Below, one piece after another: positions 8,230-17,421 of a stretch of 64,000 bases of DNA. The number at the start of each line of letters is the position of its first letter. Position 1 is the stretch's first letter. The position numbers and the translations under genes were made by a program. The notes below the pieces were generated by a model. The model was not told the origin of the DNA. It worked only from the letters and a program-made list of their open reading frames with translations, and did no database searches. This DNA is from Planctomycetota bacterium. Lineage in GTDB: Bacteria > Planctomycetota > Planctomycetia > Planctomycetales > Planctomycetaceae. Where the stretch lies: assembly GCA_018242525.1 (NCBI GenBank), contig JAFEBS010000049.1:57983-121982 (forward strand), written 5' to 3'.

Positions 8230-9696
8230 CTATCCCTTCAAGCGTTCCTGAATGTGGTCCACCAGTTCCTTTACGGGCACGCGGATCTGCTCCAGCGTGT
8301 CTCGGTCGCGGACGGTGACGGTGTCATTCGTGGCGGTTTCACTGTCGATGGTGACGCAGAACGGAGTGCCGATTTCGTCCATGCGGCGGTAGCGGCGGCC
8401 GATGGCGGCCTGCTGATCGTACTGCACGGCGATTCCCGCCTGTTTGAAGGAGCGATAAATCCCGGCGGCCTTTTCGGGCATGCCGTCCTTCTTGATCAAC
8501 GGGAAGACGGCGACCTTGATCGGCGCCAGCTTGGGATGCAGCTTCAGCACCAGGCGTTCCTGCATCACTCCTTTCTCATCCGGTTGCTGGTCTTCATGAT
8601 AGGCTTCGCACAGGAAGGCCAGAGTGGCCCGGTCACAGCCGGCGGCGGGTTCGATCACGTGTGGCACGAACCGTTCGCGGGACTGGTCATCGAAGTAACT
8701 CAGGTCCTTGCCGCTTCCCGCATGTTTCGTCTTGCCGTCGGGCCCCTGTTCCACCACCAGTTGTCCATCCCGCTTGCACAACTTGCCTTCGGAATGGGAG
8801 CGCAGGTCGAAGTCACCGCGATGAGCGACTCCTTCGAGTTCTCCGTAGGATCCCGCTTCCAGGAACGGAAACGCATATTCGAGGTCGGCGGTGCCGACGG
8901 AGTAGTGCGCCAGTTCTTCCGGGGCGTGTTCACGCAGAATCAGGTTGCTGGTCGAAATGCCGTGGCGAATGTACCAGTTGTACCGGCGGTCGCGCCAGTA
9001 CTGGTACCAGGCCAGCGACTGGGACGGATGGCAGAAGAATTCCATTTCCATCTGTTCGAATTCCCGCGACCGGAACGTGAAATTGCGGGGGGTGATTTCG
9101 TTGCGGAAGCTCTTGCCGATCTGTGCGACTCCGAACGGGATCTTGACCCGGCTGGAATCGCAGATGTTCTTGAAGTTGACAAACATCCCCTGGGCTGTTT
9201 CCGGCCGCATGAACGCCGCGTCTTCCTCGGTTCCCAGAGCACCCAGCGTCGTCTTGAACATCAGGTTGAATTCACGCGGGGCGGTCAACTGGCATTTGTC
9301 GTGCTCGCCGGGAGCCTTGGAGGGCTTCAGCGGACACTGGCTGGTCGGGATGTGATCCTGGCGGAACCGGGCCTTGCATTCGCGGCAGTCGACCATCATG
9401 TCATGGAACAGATCGTAATGACCGGAGACCTTCCAGACCTGGGGATGCATGATGATCGACGTTTCGACACCGACCATGTCGAAGCTGGAGGGGGCACCGG
9501 CGGGTGCCGAGATTTCGTCGTGCTCGGTAATCATGTCCGACCACCACGCCTGGCGCACGTTGCGTTTCAGTTCCACGCCGAGTGGTCCGTAATCCCAGAA
9601 CCCGTTCAACCCGCCATAAATCTCGGACGACTGGAATACGAAGCCACGCCGCTTGGCGAGCGCCACGATCTTGTCCATGCGATTCTCAACAGCCAT
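8230..9696 (-). CDS. glyQS: Glycyl-tRNA synthetase, dimeric (alpha2) class II type
   Basis: The 488-residue protein is a class IIa aminoacyl-tRNA synthetase that charges tRNA-Gly. It shows GGLNGFWDYGPLGVELKRN (motif 1 region), FRPETAQ-type motif MRPETAQGMFVNFKN, motif 2 (IGKSFRNEITPRNFTFRSRE) and a C-terminal anticodon-binding domain (APIKVAVFPL to the end). A C-x2-C zinc pair (DCRECKARFR) and a later CPL lie in the insertion. This is the eukaryote/archaeal-like single-polypeptide form, not the separate GlyQ and GlyS subunits. The large + strand ORF opposite it is a shadow. Confidence 0.95.
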   Translation of the reverse strand: MAVENRMDKIVALAKRRGFVFQSSEIYGGLNGFWDYGPLGVELKRNVRQAWWSDMITEHDEISAPAGAPSSFDMVGVETSIIMHPQVWKVSGHYDLFHDMMVDCRECKARFRQDHIPTSQCPLKPSKAPGEHDKCQLTAPREFNLMFKTTLGALGTEEDAAFMRPETAQGMFVNFKNICDSSRVKIPFGVAQIGKSFRNEITPRNFTFRSREFEQMEMEFFCHPSQSLAWYQYWRDRRYNWYIRHGISTSNLILREHAPEELAHYSVGTADLEYAFPFLEAGSYGELEGVAHRGDFDLRSHSEGKLCKRDGQLVVEQGPDGKTKHAGSGKDLSYFDDQSRERFVPHVIEPAAGCDRATLAFLCEAYHEDQQPDEKGVMQERLVLKLHPKLAPIKVAVFPLIKKDGMPEKAAGIYRSFKQAGIAVQYDQQAAIGRRYRRMDEIGTPFCVTIDSETATNDTVTVRDRDTLEQIRVPVKELVDHIQERLKG

Positions 9697-9747
9697 TCCG
9701 AAATGCCTTTCTCAGGAAGTCTTTGTCAGTCAATCTTGTGCAGCCCG

Positions 9748-10491
9748 TCACTGAATCGTTTTGGTGGCCGCAGTATACTCGGGAACGATGGCAAACAAAT
9801 CGAATGTCGCCGCTCGTTCAATCTGGTCGTCAAACCCCAGTCGCACACAATTGCGTCCGCCATAGCCTGACCGCATCGCCCGGCGAAACGTTTCGGCGGT
9901 GACCGTTTCACGGCGGTACAGGTCCAGAGCCAGTCGCAGTTGGTCATCCGTCCAGGTTGCTTCGTCGGCTCCCGTGGCCGACAGTACTCGATCGACGATC
10001 GCACCGGCGCACAACGAATCCTCGACGGTAATCTTTCCTTTTGTTCCTGCACAGACCAAATGGACCGGCCGCGGGTCACTGGCTAGGACATTCACAACCG
10101 CTTGCAGGTTCACAAACGACCCGATCAGGACTCGATCCGCGGCCGCAGCCCGCAACAGGGCCCGGGTGCCATTGGAAGTCGTAAATGCGATCGTTTTTCC
10201 CTGCACCACGCTGGCCGTGTAGGCGAACGGGTTATTGTCGAGATCGAACCCGTCGATCAGCGTCCCTTCCCGCTCGCCTCCCAGCAGGACGGATCCCGCC
10301 GGTCGAGTCCGGGCGATCCGGTGAGCCTCATCGACTTCGCCGCACGGAATCACGCATTTTGCACCGTTATCAAGGGCGTGAACGATCGTGGTCGAAGCCC
10401 GCAGGACATCAATGATGACGGCAATTCCGCCCCGAACGTCCTCCGGCTCAAACAGAGCTGGCAACAGGTGAACTTTGACCTCGCGATACAT
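9748..10491 (-). CDS. comB: 2-phosphosulfolactate phosphatase (ComB family)
   Basis: The ATG at 10491 gives MYREVKVHLLPALFEPEDVRG, the usual ComB start, and 247 residues. The longer frame upstream lacks family sequence. Recognisable blocks are VIIDVLRASTTIVHAL, GGEREGTLIDGFDLDNNP, TTSNGTRAL and CAGTKGKITVEDSLCAGAI. ComB is a Mg2+-dependent phosphatase that forms sulfolactate from phosphosulfolactate in coenzyme M and sulfolactate metabolism. Bacterial homologues are widespread and often without a coenzyme M pathway, so the true substrate is uncertain. No other sulfolactate gene is adjacent. Confidence 0.88.
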   Translation of the reverse strand: MYREVKVHLLPALFEPEDVRGGIAVIIDVLRASTTIVHALDNGAKCVIPCGEVDEAHRIARTRPAGSVLLGGEREGTLIDGFDLDNNPFAYTASVVQGKTIAFTTSNGTRALLRAAAADRVLIGSFVNLQAVVNVLASDPRPVHLVCAGTKGKITVEDSLCAGAIVDRVLSATGADEATWTDDQLRLALDLYRRETVTAETFRRAMRSGYGGRNCVRLGFDDQIERAATFDLFAIVPEYTAATKTIQ

Positions 10492-10560
10492 CCGACAGAT
10501 GATAGAGAAAGGTCGAACAGGCTGCCAGCAGCCCGTGGTAAAAGGCAGGGCCGAAGCCTG

Positions 10561-10683
10561 TTTCAAATTGGGGTCCCACGGTCTTACCGTCTTCAGTTAG
10601 GCCGTGCGAGTGCCCATGTCGAAGATTCCGTGTCGAAGACTCCATAACGTCGTAACCGTGGCACCCGATTCCCAATTTGAAAA
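10561..10683. repeat. Imperfect inverted repeat
   Basis: TTTCAAATTGGG with following GTCCCACGGT (10561-10581) is mirrored by ACCGTGGCACCC and then CCCAATTTGAAA (about 10655-10682). The arms enclose about 75 bp, which includes a short direct repeat TGTCGAAGA. It lies between the ComB-like gene and the end of the pilus operon. Confidence 0.7.
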
Positions 10684-10709
10684 CGGCGATGGCCCCCTTT
10701 TTCCATGGG

Positions 10710-11288
10710 CTACAGATCCGTCGCGCGTGAATAGACGCTGAAATGCAGATTTGCCTGGATGAGGGGTTGAGTGACTTCCGGCCCCTGGCTTTCGGCATTG
10801 CGGGTCAAGTCGACGTTGCCGAACGTGACCAACCGTGGCTGGCTTTCCAGTCCTTTCAGGAATCGGGCGACATCGTTGAACTCGCCGCGGCACGTCAAAT
10901 GAAAGGGGTGGGCTGAATACGACGCGTAGTCGACGCTGGGGAGAGGCTCCAGACGCGTGATCATCAGGCCGGAGTGCTGAGCCTGGCTGGCGACTTGATG
11001 CAGGACTTCGGCCACATGTGACTCGGTCGGCAGGACCAGTTCCATTTCCTTCAGCTGGCTCTGCTTCCGCTCGAGTTGTAACTGTAATTGTGTCCGTTCG
11101 GCCAGGATGACAGGGACTTCTCCCATCTTCGCCTGGGATTCCGCAATCTCTGACTTTATCGACTGTGCCGCGTCCAGACTGGGGCGCACGATCCCCCAGT
11201 AGTATCCGGCGGTCAGGATGGCCGTACCAATGATGGCGATCAGGGTGTCGTGTCGTGCCAGGAATCTCACGATGGGCAAGCTTTCCAC
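10710..11288 (-). CDS. pilO: Type IV pilus inner-membrane assembly protein PilO-like
   Basis: The 192-residue protein has one N-terminal membrane helix (about 16-34), a coiled-coil stretch (about 40-85, rich in Glu, Gln and Lys) and a ferredoxin-like C-terminal domain, the PilO/GspM arrangement. PilO pairs with PilN to link the PilM platform to the outer parts of the machine. The start is a GTG that overlaps the PilN TAG by one base. It is last of the seven-gene pilus operon, and no PilP or PilQ follows in the window. Confidence 0.75.
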   Translation of the reverse strand: MESLPIVRFLARHDTLIAIIGTAILTAGYYWGIVRPSLDAAQSIKSEIAESQAKMGEVPVILAERTQLQLQLERKQSQLKEMELVLPTESHVAEVLHQVASQAQHSGLMITRLEPLPSVDYASYSAHPFHLTCRGEFNDVARFLKGLESQPRLVTFGNVDLTRNAESQGPEVTQPLIQANLHFSVYSRATDL

Positions 11289-12019
11289 TATGATTTCGGT
11301 TTCCAGGATTGTTGCGACGCAATCGGCACGTCAGCGGGGCGTTTGACCGCCGGCGGTGCCAGTGGCCGGGTGCGCAGGCGAATGGCAAATGTTCGCAACA
11401 TTTTTTCCCCGGTGCCCTGCTGATCTGTAAACAACAACTGCACTTGCTCGAAAAGTTCTGCCTTGTGCAGGGCGCTCAGAAACCGGGAGACTTGCAGGTC
11501 ATCGTCGGCCGAACCACGCAGGGAAATGGAAAGAGCGCGACGCGCAGTCAACTTTGCCATACGGTCCAGATCCTGCTGGACTCGAGCCGCCGCCGTGACC
11601 GGGGGTTGCGGGACAGCAGCGTGTGGATCCTGTCGTACGGACGACTCGGTGCCGTCATCAACTTCGGCGTGTAATTCGGTCAGGTTGGTTTGAGCGGGAA
11701 GGGCCCCGACGATCGCCGTCAGCCACCGCGTGGGGGGGACGTGCGAGCGGAGTCCTGCGAGTAGATTGGAACTCCGTTCCACCCGCTGCAGTTCCAGGCG
11801 AATCTGATCGCAGGTATCCACCTGGGCCAGCATGGCGGCGGCCTGATCGCGCAACCGGTTTCGACGGGCGGTCAAATCCTGAATCGATTTGTAGTGCATC
11901 CAGGATCCGACAGCCATCAGGGACAGCACGGCCACGAACAGACCGCGCAACCAGTTATTATTGGACCGGGTGGTTTGCTTGCAGACATAATCGGCAGGAA
12001 GGAAATCGATGTCGTTCAT
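11288..12019 (-). CDS. pilN: Type IV pilus inner-membrane assembly protein PilN-like
   Basis: The 243-residue protein begins MNDIDFLPADY, matching the PilN N-terminal peptide that docks into PilM. It is followed by a transmembrane helix (about 24-42), a coiled coil (about 45-85) and a periplasmic domain. PilN heterodimerises with PilO in the inner membrane. Gene order pilM-pilN-pilO supports the call. It starts 33 bp after pilM and overlaps pilO by one base. Confidence 0.8.
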   Translation of the reverse strand: MNDIDFLPADYVCKQTTRSNNNWLRGLFVAVLSLMAVGSWMHYKSIQDLTARRNRLRDQAAAMLAQVDTCDQIRLELQRVERSSNLLAGLRSHVPPTRWLTAIVGALPAQTNLTELHAEVDDGTESSVRQDPHAAVPQPPVTAAARVQQDLDRMAKLTARRALSISLRGSADDDLQVSRFLSALHKAELFEQVQLLFTDQQGTGEKMLRTFAIRLRTRPLAPPAVKRPADVPIASQQSWKPKS

Positions 12020-12052
12020 GAGTCAGATCTGTCATCGAAAGTTGGAGGCTGG

Positions 12053-13117
12053 TTATTGAGGCAACCGTTTCATCGCCAACCCCAGGGGAGCCGCCCAGCG
12101 GCCACTGCGATTCTGAATGGAACCAACGGGCGAATGGATGGTGACGCCGTCCAAGGGGGTCACTCGCTTGCAGCTCAGGCCGACTCGATCACAAAAGTAT
12201 TCGGACAGCCAGGGGGCCGCTTCGCTGCCAGACATGATCAGGCCATCCAGCGGTTTCCCGCGAAACGTGACCTTGTGGTAGCGGATACACAATTCCATCT
12301 CTTCGATGATGGCCTCGAAGCAGGGACGCAGCGATTCAATGATCGACCGGTGAATTTCGTTTTCTCCATCCAGCATGTTGGCTGAAAAAACGTCGGTACG
12401 CATCTGATGGGCGATCGTCTGATCGACTCCCAGGTTTTGCGAAACAGCGTCGTCGAACTGCCGGCCGCCCATTGCAATCGACTTCAGAAAGAGAATTCGA
12501 CGCCCTTCGGCGAACATGACCGTCGTGCCGCTTTCGCTGCAATTCAAGTACGCAGTCCGCGTGTTTTCGGGCGATCCCTGGGCTCGGAACAGGCTGCGCA
12601 GGAATGCGCACGGTTCGATGTCCAATCCCACAGGTAACAATCCGGCGGACTCCAGGATTTTCAGACGGCGACGGATCAAGTCGCGGGGGCAGGCCACCAG
12701 GATCACTTCCTGTTTGACGCTGCTGTCCTGTCGAACTTCGCCCGCCAGCAGGTGGCGGACTTCGGCCTGGTCGATGGGAATCGACAGTCGTTCTGCGGCT
12801 TCCCATTGCGCTGCTTTCGTGATTTCATCGATTGGCAGCTGCGGCAGGCGGACGGTTTCGACGACCAGTTCGTCAGTGCTCAGGCAGGCCACAACGCTGC
12901 GTCCGCGCAGGCGATGGTCATTGACCATGCCACGCAGGGCTTCCGCGACGGCTCGATCGGCCGCTTCTGGATCCCCTTCGGCTTCAGGCAGGCGACATTG
13001 GACGGCCGTCTGCAAATCAAAGGAATTCGCCGAGCCCGACAATTGAACAAGGCTGGCCATGTTCCGATTGATGGACAGGCCCAGCGTCGAAAGTCGGTTG
13101 CGTGTGAATGTCAGCAT
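12053..13117 (-). CDS. pilM: Type IV pilus assembly ATPase-fold protein PilM
   Basis: The 354-residue actin-like protein matches PilM across its length, including the VGLDIEPCAFLRSLFR region and a C-terminal LIMSGSEAAPWLSEYF block. PilM is a cytoplasmic platform protein that binds ATP and the PilN N-terminus. The start at 13117 lies 33 bp after the FimT-like gene stop. It belongs to the operon running from 17231 to 10710. Confidence 0.82.
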   Translation of the reverse strand: MLTFTRNRLSTLGLSINRNMASLVQLSGSANSFDLQTAVQCRLPEAEGDPEAADRAVAEALRGMVNDHRLRGRSVVACLSTDELVVETVRLPQLPIDEITKAAQWEAAERLSIPIDQAEVRHLLAGEVRQDSSVKQEVILVACPRDLIRRRLKILESAGLLPVGLDIEPCAFLRSLFRAQGSPENTRTAYLNCSESGTTVMFAEGRRILFLKSIAMGGRQFDDAVSQNLGVDQTIAHQMRTDVFSANMLDGENEIHRSIIESLRPCFEAIIEEMELCIRYHKVTFRGKPLDGLIMSGSEAAPWLSEYFCDRVGLSCKRVTPLDGVTIHSPVGSIQNRSGRWAAPLGLAMKRLPQ

Positions 13118-13150
13118 GATGACAGCGGTCTGCAGGGGCGCGTGGTACCA

Positions 13151-13780
13151 TCAGGAGTCCGGGTACGTGGTTGGTCGATCCATCCAGACCTGCCCGGTGA
13201 TGGCGGTAACGGTCAGTCGCAGGTATTGCGGATTCCAAGTCGGTCCATAAATCAGCCAGATTTCTGTGTCTTCAGTTCGCGCGGGGCCGGTCCCACCCAG
13301 CGAACCAAAGGAAATGTTGGTCACAGATTGCCCGCTGGTCTTAAGTTTGGCTCCCAGCAGGCGAACTCCCTGGGATTCCGTGCTGTTTCCATCGATTGCT
13401 CCGATGGAAACGACATATGTCCCCGCGGGTGTGCCAGGCGGCGCTTGCGGATTCTGCAGGGCGGGAGGATTACCCGGTCCCGTCAGCGTCAACTGGTATT
13501 GGTTCCTCGTCAGATCCAATGTCACCGTGTACTGTGTACCGTACTGCACGGACAGATCCGAAGCGAGACGTAAATCAGAAGCCAGCACACGGCCGGCGGA
13601 CTTCAGGCCGATCGATGACCCGTTACTCATGGCGGGCAGTGCGATCGAGGCCAGAATTCCGATCACTGTGACCACCGTCATCATTTCGATCAGGGTGTGG
13701 CCGGACCGAAGAGCCAGCGACGGGTGGCGTCGCCGGACTTCAGTTGAGTTTCGTTGACGGTGGTGAGTCCTGTTGTTCAT
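13151..13780 (-). CDS. GspH/FimT-type pseudopilin
   Basis: Starting at the ATG at 13780 gives 209 residues. A prepilin cleavage site is present: basic leader, then G27-H28 followed by TLIE with Glu at +5, and a hydrophobic helix (MMTVVTVIGILASIALP). The C-terminal domain has the GspH/FimT pattern of an N-terminal helix then beta-rich sequence with GTQYTVTLD. It would be cleaved by prepilin peptidase and sit in the pilus or pseudopilus as a minor subunit. It begins 11 bp after the PilX-like gene. A longer reading frame upstream overlaps that gene and is not favoured. Confidence 0.8.
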   Translation of the reverse strand: MNNRTHHRQRNSTEVRRRHPSLALRSGHTLIEMMTVVTVIGILASIALPAMSNGSSIGLKSAGRVLASDLRLASDLSVQYGTQYTVTLDLTRNQYQLTLTGPGNPPALQNPQAPPGTPAGTYVVSIGAIDGNSTESQGVRLLGAKLKTSGQSVTNISFGSLGGTGPARTEDTEIWLIYGPTWNPQYLRLTVTAITGQVWMDRPTTYPDS

Positions 13781-13791
13781 GTTGATCACAG

Positions 13792-15783
13792 TCAGATGTC
13801 TTCGCGCCAATCGACGATTTTCCAGCGGTATCCCGAGGCGGCGGAATCGGAACCGGTGCTGGAGTACGGAGTAAACAGTGGCGCATTGGCAAGGTAATTG
13901 ATGCCGGTCGTCGGCTGAATCGAAACCGTTGGTTCCAGTTGCATGCCATAGACGGCCGTTTGCCAAGGGACGAACCAGCCTGTGTTGGTGAGGTTGTTCG
14001 GATTGGCAACCCAGTCGCAGAAGGAAATTCGTGGCTTTCCCGAGGATTGCGCGTTGTTATTCCACGAGTTCCAATTGCTGTAAGTATTGTTCCAAACGAA
14101 GCTCCAAATCGACCATTCGTTTTCATTGTTCAGGTCGACGGTTCCCGCGACCACCGGACCATGCAGACTGGCAAACTGGGATCGGTTCAACTGGATCCTG
14201 CAGGGCACGGGACTGGTCGCCACGGCTTCGCCGACAACCGTCAATGTCCTGGCATTGGAGTCCACGCTCTGAATCTGATACCACCTTCCTGTGGTTCCGT
14301 TGGCCAGCCACACGGCGTAGTTCTGCCCGCCGGTGATGGACGACAGGTCCGGAGAACCGCTCAATTGGACCGTGCTGTACGGTTGCTGACCTCGCGTGGC
14401 GGTGGCTGTTCCGGTCAAACTCACCGGATTGGTCGGCGGATTGGTGTAATCCCCTCCGCCTCCAGATAGTTGGCTGTCGACGTGAACAGCACCTTCGATC
14501 ATGACCCTTGAGGAACTCGAAAAGTTCAGGTTCTTGGCCGCAATCGCGGGCAGTCGCGGCCACTGATCGGCACCGTCGACGACCGGTGTCCCGTTGCTGC
14601 CGACCCAGTTGTACGAAGCAACCGTCGATCCGGTCCCCCAGAATGTCAGTGTCCCGGTCACAACCAGCGTCCCCTGGATATTCACCTGATCGTACACGTC
14701 CAGATTCCCCAGGCGAACAAACACACCGAGTGGATTCGTGGCGGATGGCTGCAGGGTCACATTGGACAACGATGAGCCCAGCACCACGGCCTGATAAACC
14801 GGACCGCGATCATAGAGTCGATAGGACTGCCACGAACTGGGATTCAATGCCGCGACCGAAGGAGAACTGGTTGTTGTCGACCACGATGTCTTTAACCGGC
14901 TCAGATCTGTCTGAATGCTGTTGGATGGATTGGAACTGAACCGGATTGGACCATTCAGTGGGTGCGGATGCACGAAGCTCGTTGAACTGCCGGAACCATA
15001 CTGGTTGCCAATTTCCGTCAACATCGTGGAGCGAATCGAGTTGCTCCAGGACTCGGCATTGAACAACGCCAGTTTTCGTGAAAGCCAGACCGGGCCCTCG
15101 ATGCGAGTCCCGGGGTCGAAATTGAGCGATGTCGACGAATTGGCCGTCGTGGTCAATGTAAACGAAAGTGTCGCCTGATAGTTCTCGGGATTGGCAGACT
15201 GGTCGGTGGCACTGATCACATCACCGGCTCGAGCGGTCCGACCCGGGATTCGCGGCATCAGTCGCACAACGGTCCGAATGGTCCGAGTCACGGTCAGTGT
15301 GCTGTCGCGCGGTGAAGTCCAGTTTCCGCGGGAAGTGATGCTGACGTGCAGCGGCAATTCGGCGTCGGGGACTCCGGCCACCTCGCTGGAGGCCGTCGCC
15401 GCGAACGTGACGTTGCAAGTGACCAAGTTCGTACTGTCCTGCTGGATAATTCGGGAATAGGTGTCGGCGATACCCACCCAACTGGCGGACTGCATCCTCA
15501 ACAGTCCTGCGGAAATTCCCGTCCGGGCAGCTTCCAGAGCGAGGTCCCGGCGAGTGTCATTTTGAGTCAATTGCAGGGATGTAACCTGGGTCCGCATGAA
15601 TCCGTATGTCAGTGCCAGGCTGAATGCGACCGCGAGCATGACCAGGATCATGCTGAACCCGCGTCGGTTGCGGAGGAACCGCCGCGACAAGTGCGACGCC
15701 ACACCGCCCGTCGAAGTTGCTCGCGGGGCTGAATGTTGGCCACGAAACATGCGGAGGCACTTGATATCAGGGTTGGTAAACAT
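13792..15783 (-). CDS. PilX-like minor pilin / large prepilin-like surface protein
   Basis: The 663-residue protein has a basic leader ending RNRRGF at 38-43 and then a hydrophobic helix (SMILVMLAVAFSLALTYG). This resembles a type III signal but lacks Glu at +5, as in PilX- and GspK-like minor pilins. The rest is beta-rich and Ser/Thr/Asn-rich with repeated predicted turns, and is much larger than ordinary PilX (about 160-200 residues), suggesting an exposed tip or adhesive domain. It overlaps the preceding prepilin gene by 17 bp, within the pilus operon. Confidence 0.65.
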   Translation of the reverse strand: MFTNPDIKCLRMFRGQHSAPRATSTGGVASHLSRRFLRNRRGFSMILVMLAVAFSLALTYGFMRTQVTSLQLTQNDTRRDLALEAARTGISAGLLRMQSASWVGIADTYSRIIQQDSTNLVTCNVTFAATASSEVAGVPDAELPLHVSITSRGNWTSPRDSTLTVTRTIRTVVRLMPRIPGRTARAGDVISATDQSANPENYQATLSFTLTTTANSSTSLNFDPGTRIEGPVWLSRKLALFNAESWSNSIRSTMLTEIGNQYGSGSSTSFVHPHPLNGPIRFSSNPSNSIQTDLSRLKTSWSTTTSSPSVAALNPSSWQSYRLYDRGPVYQAVVLGSSLSNVTLQPSATNPLGVFVRLGNLDVYDQVNIQGTLVVTGTLTFWGTGSTVASYNWVGSNGTPVVDGADQWPRLPAIAAKNLNFSSSSRVMIEGAVHVDSQLSGGGGDYTNPPTNPVSLTGTATATRGQQPYSTVQLSGSPDLSSITGGQNYAVWLANGTTGRWYQIQSVDSNARTLTVVGEAVATSPVPCRIQLNRSQFASLHGPVVAGTVDLNNENEWSIWSFVWNNTYSNWNSWNNNAQSSGKPRISFCDWVANPNNLTNTGWFVPWQTAVYGMQLEPTVSIQPTTGINYLANAPLFTPYSSTGSDSAASGYRWKIVDWREDI

Positions 15784-16657
15784 ATTGCCGATTCACAGAT
15801 CCGAAATACGGGACCGCAGTCGAATAGCCATTGTCCGTTGTCAGCGATTTGGGGTCGGGTACCAGATTCAATTCGATGCGAAGATTGGTTGTCCGCAGGG
15901 CGCGGTCGGCCCCCACCAGGCCCTGTCCCCAGGGAAGGTCATTCCACTCCTGCGAGCCAACGGTCACTGCCGAAATCTGGCTGTCTGTCGGAGTCGTGGT
16001 GAGTTCAAACCTGGCATTCCCCACCGAAAGCGATGCCCCCGCGAACCCCTGTAGAGATGCGACGGTGGCCAGGTGATCTGACAGCAGAACGGCTTGACGC
16101 GAACTGGATGAGATCAACGACTGGATCGTGGTGGAGAACGTACTGGCCCGGAAGTCGACCGCCGTGGAATTTCCCGGAAACGTGACTTCGACAAACCTTG
16201 CGGGATTCGTGGAATCGGGAGCGTAGATCACCAGTTCACTTGCCACCGGCAGCCGCGACTGTGTCCCCACGGCGTTCATTCCGCCGTTGGCACCGCCGCT
16301 CCAAATGACCAGTGTCGTTGGAGCCTGATAGGTGCTCCATGATGTCGAAACAATGCCGATCCCCAGCACGGTGGACGAGCCGGCAAGTCGGTACGTTCCC
16401 GATTGCTGCGCCATCCATTTGATCCGACTGAGTGCGGACTGGGCCTGACGTCGACTGTCTTCGATCGCGGTGGAGTGATCCCAGGCAGAATTGATGGCCA
16501 GCATCAATCCACCGAAGATCGTCGCCGAGAAGGCCAGGATGGTCATCGAGAACACCATCTCGACCAAGGTGAATCCCGCGCGCAGCTTCCCCGTAATTCG
16601 GCAAACCTGGGTTTGTCGATCCTGAATCCGACGAAGATTACGGCGCGACGGCAACAT
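15767..16657 (-). CDS. Prepilin-type protein, PilW/GspJ-like
   Basis: The chosen ATG at 16657 gives 296 residues and a 28-residue leader ending at G28, followed by FTLVE with Glu at +5 and a hydrophobic helix (MVFSMTILAFSATIFGGLML). Length and position after a PilV-like gene fit PilW/GspJ. It is expected to be processed by prepilin peptidase and act as a minor pilin priming pilus assembly. It overlaps the upstream gene by 20 bp and the downstream PilX-like gene by 17 bp. Confidence 0.78.
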   Translation of the reverse strand: MLPSRRNLRRIQDRQTQVCRITGKLRAGFTLVEMVFSMTILAFSATIFGGLMLAINSAWDHSTAIEDSRRQAQSALSRIKWMAQQSGTYRLAGSSTVLGIGIVSTSWSTYQAPTTLVIWSGGANGGMNAVGTQSRLPVASELVIYAPDSTNPARFVEVTFPGNSTAVDFRASTFSTTIQSLISSSSRQAVLLSDHLATVASLQGFAGASLSVGNARFELTTTPTDSQISAVTVGSQEWNDLPWGQGLVGADRALRTTNLRIELNLVPDPKSLTTDNGYSTAVPYFGSVNRQYVYQP

Positions 16658-17231
16658 TGCTGAAGACTCGAACTTGAACTGCCAGGGGTGTCGTTTTCCC
16701 CTGGGCATCGGTGTAGGAAATCGTGACGGTGACGCGTCGCAGCGTGGAGGACTGCGAGACCACAACCCAGGTGTTGCCGGATTCCGCAACTTTTTCCACA
16801 GTGACCTGCTGGCGATACCGGCTTAGCAACCGGGGGTCTGGTTGAAATGGCTGCGGACGGTCTGTTTTCACCTCATTGACGGTGGTGGCGTCCATCCCGA
16901 TGACCTGACCGTTGCGCGCTTGCGGAGGAGAGACGTTGTAGCCGTTGTAACTGTCCAAATCCGTGAAGCCGGATCGATTGGAACTGGCTCCCGATCCGGA
17001 TCCGCTGCCGGTCGGGAATTTGACCGCGGCGATTTCATCCATCAACTGGTCTGCCAGACCGTTGGCCACTGCGGCATGTAGATTGTCCGTGCTGACCTGG
17101 ACCGAGGAACTGACGGCCGTCAGCAGCGCACTGGCCGCAAACGTCATCAATGAAACCGAAATCATCGTCTCGACGAGCGTGATACCCGTCCGACGTGGGG
17201 GGAGTTCGGCTTGTGAAACGCGCGATTGCAT
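16638..17231 (-). CDS. Prepilin-type protein, PilV/GspI-like
   Basis: The 197-residue protein has a short leader ending at G16, then ITLVE with Glu at +5 and the helix TMISVSLMTFAASALLTAVS. It is the first gene of the minus-strand operon of four prepilin-like proteins followed by PilM, PilN and PilO. A GSGSGSG linker follows the helical stalk. Such minor pilins initiate pilus fibres and are needed for surface display, but their exact role here is inferred from order alone. Confidence 0.78.
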   Translation of the reverse strand: MQSRVSQAELPPRRTGITLVETMISVSLMTFAASALLTAVSSSVQVSTDNLHAAVANGLADQLMDEIAAVKFPTGSGSGSGASSNRSGFTDLDSYNGYNVSPPQARNGQVIGMDATTVNEVKTDRPQPFQPDPRLLSRYRQQVTVEKVAESGNTWVVVSQSSTLRRVTVTISYTDAQGKTTPLAVQVRVFSNVAVAP

Positions 17232-17344
17232 CGGTCAATCCGCCAACTGCCCGTGGAAAGAGGGGGTTTGACCTTCTCCGGGCAGCCGATCTTCAAGGTG
17301 GTACGAATGCCCTCCAAAGGGTCAGACCCCTGTCACCACGGGCT

Positions 17345-17421
17345 TCTAAAACGCTCGAAACAAAGAACAAGAAAAGCGCGGCAAGGTCCCCTCGAAGCTC
17401 CCAGCTCCTCCTTGCCGCGCT
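17345..17421 (-). terminator. Rho-independent terminator, minus strand
   Basis: AGCGCGGCAAGG at 17375-17386 and CCTTGCCGCGCT at 17410-17421 form a perfect 12-bp stem with a 23-nt loop. Read on the minus strand the stem is followed by TTTTCTTGTTCTTTGTTT. The upstream arm overlaps the stop codon of the small ORF at 17421-17600, for which this is the natural terminator. Confidence 0.85.

Noticed and set aside
8224..9870. 548-residue + strand ORF opposite glyQS
   Set aside because: It is the antisense shadow of a clear class II synthetase gene and has no family motif.
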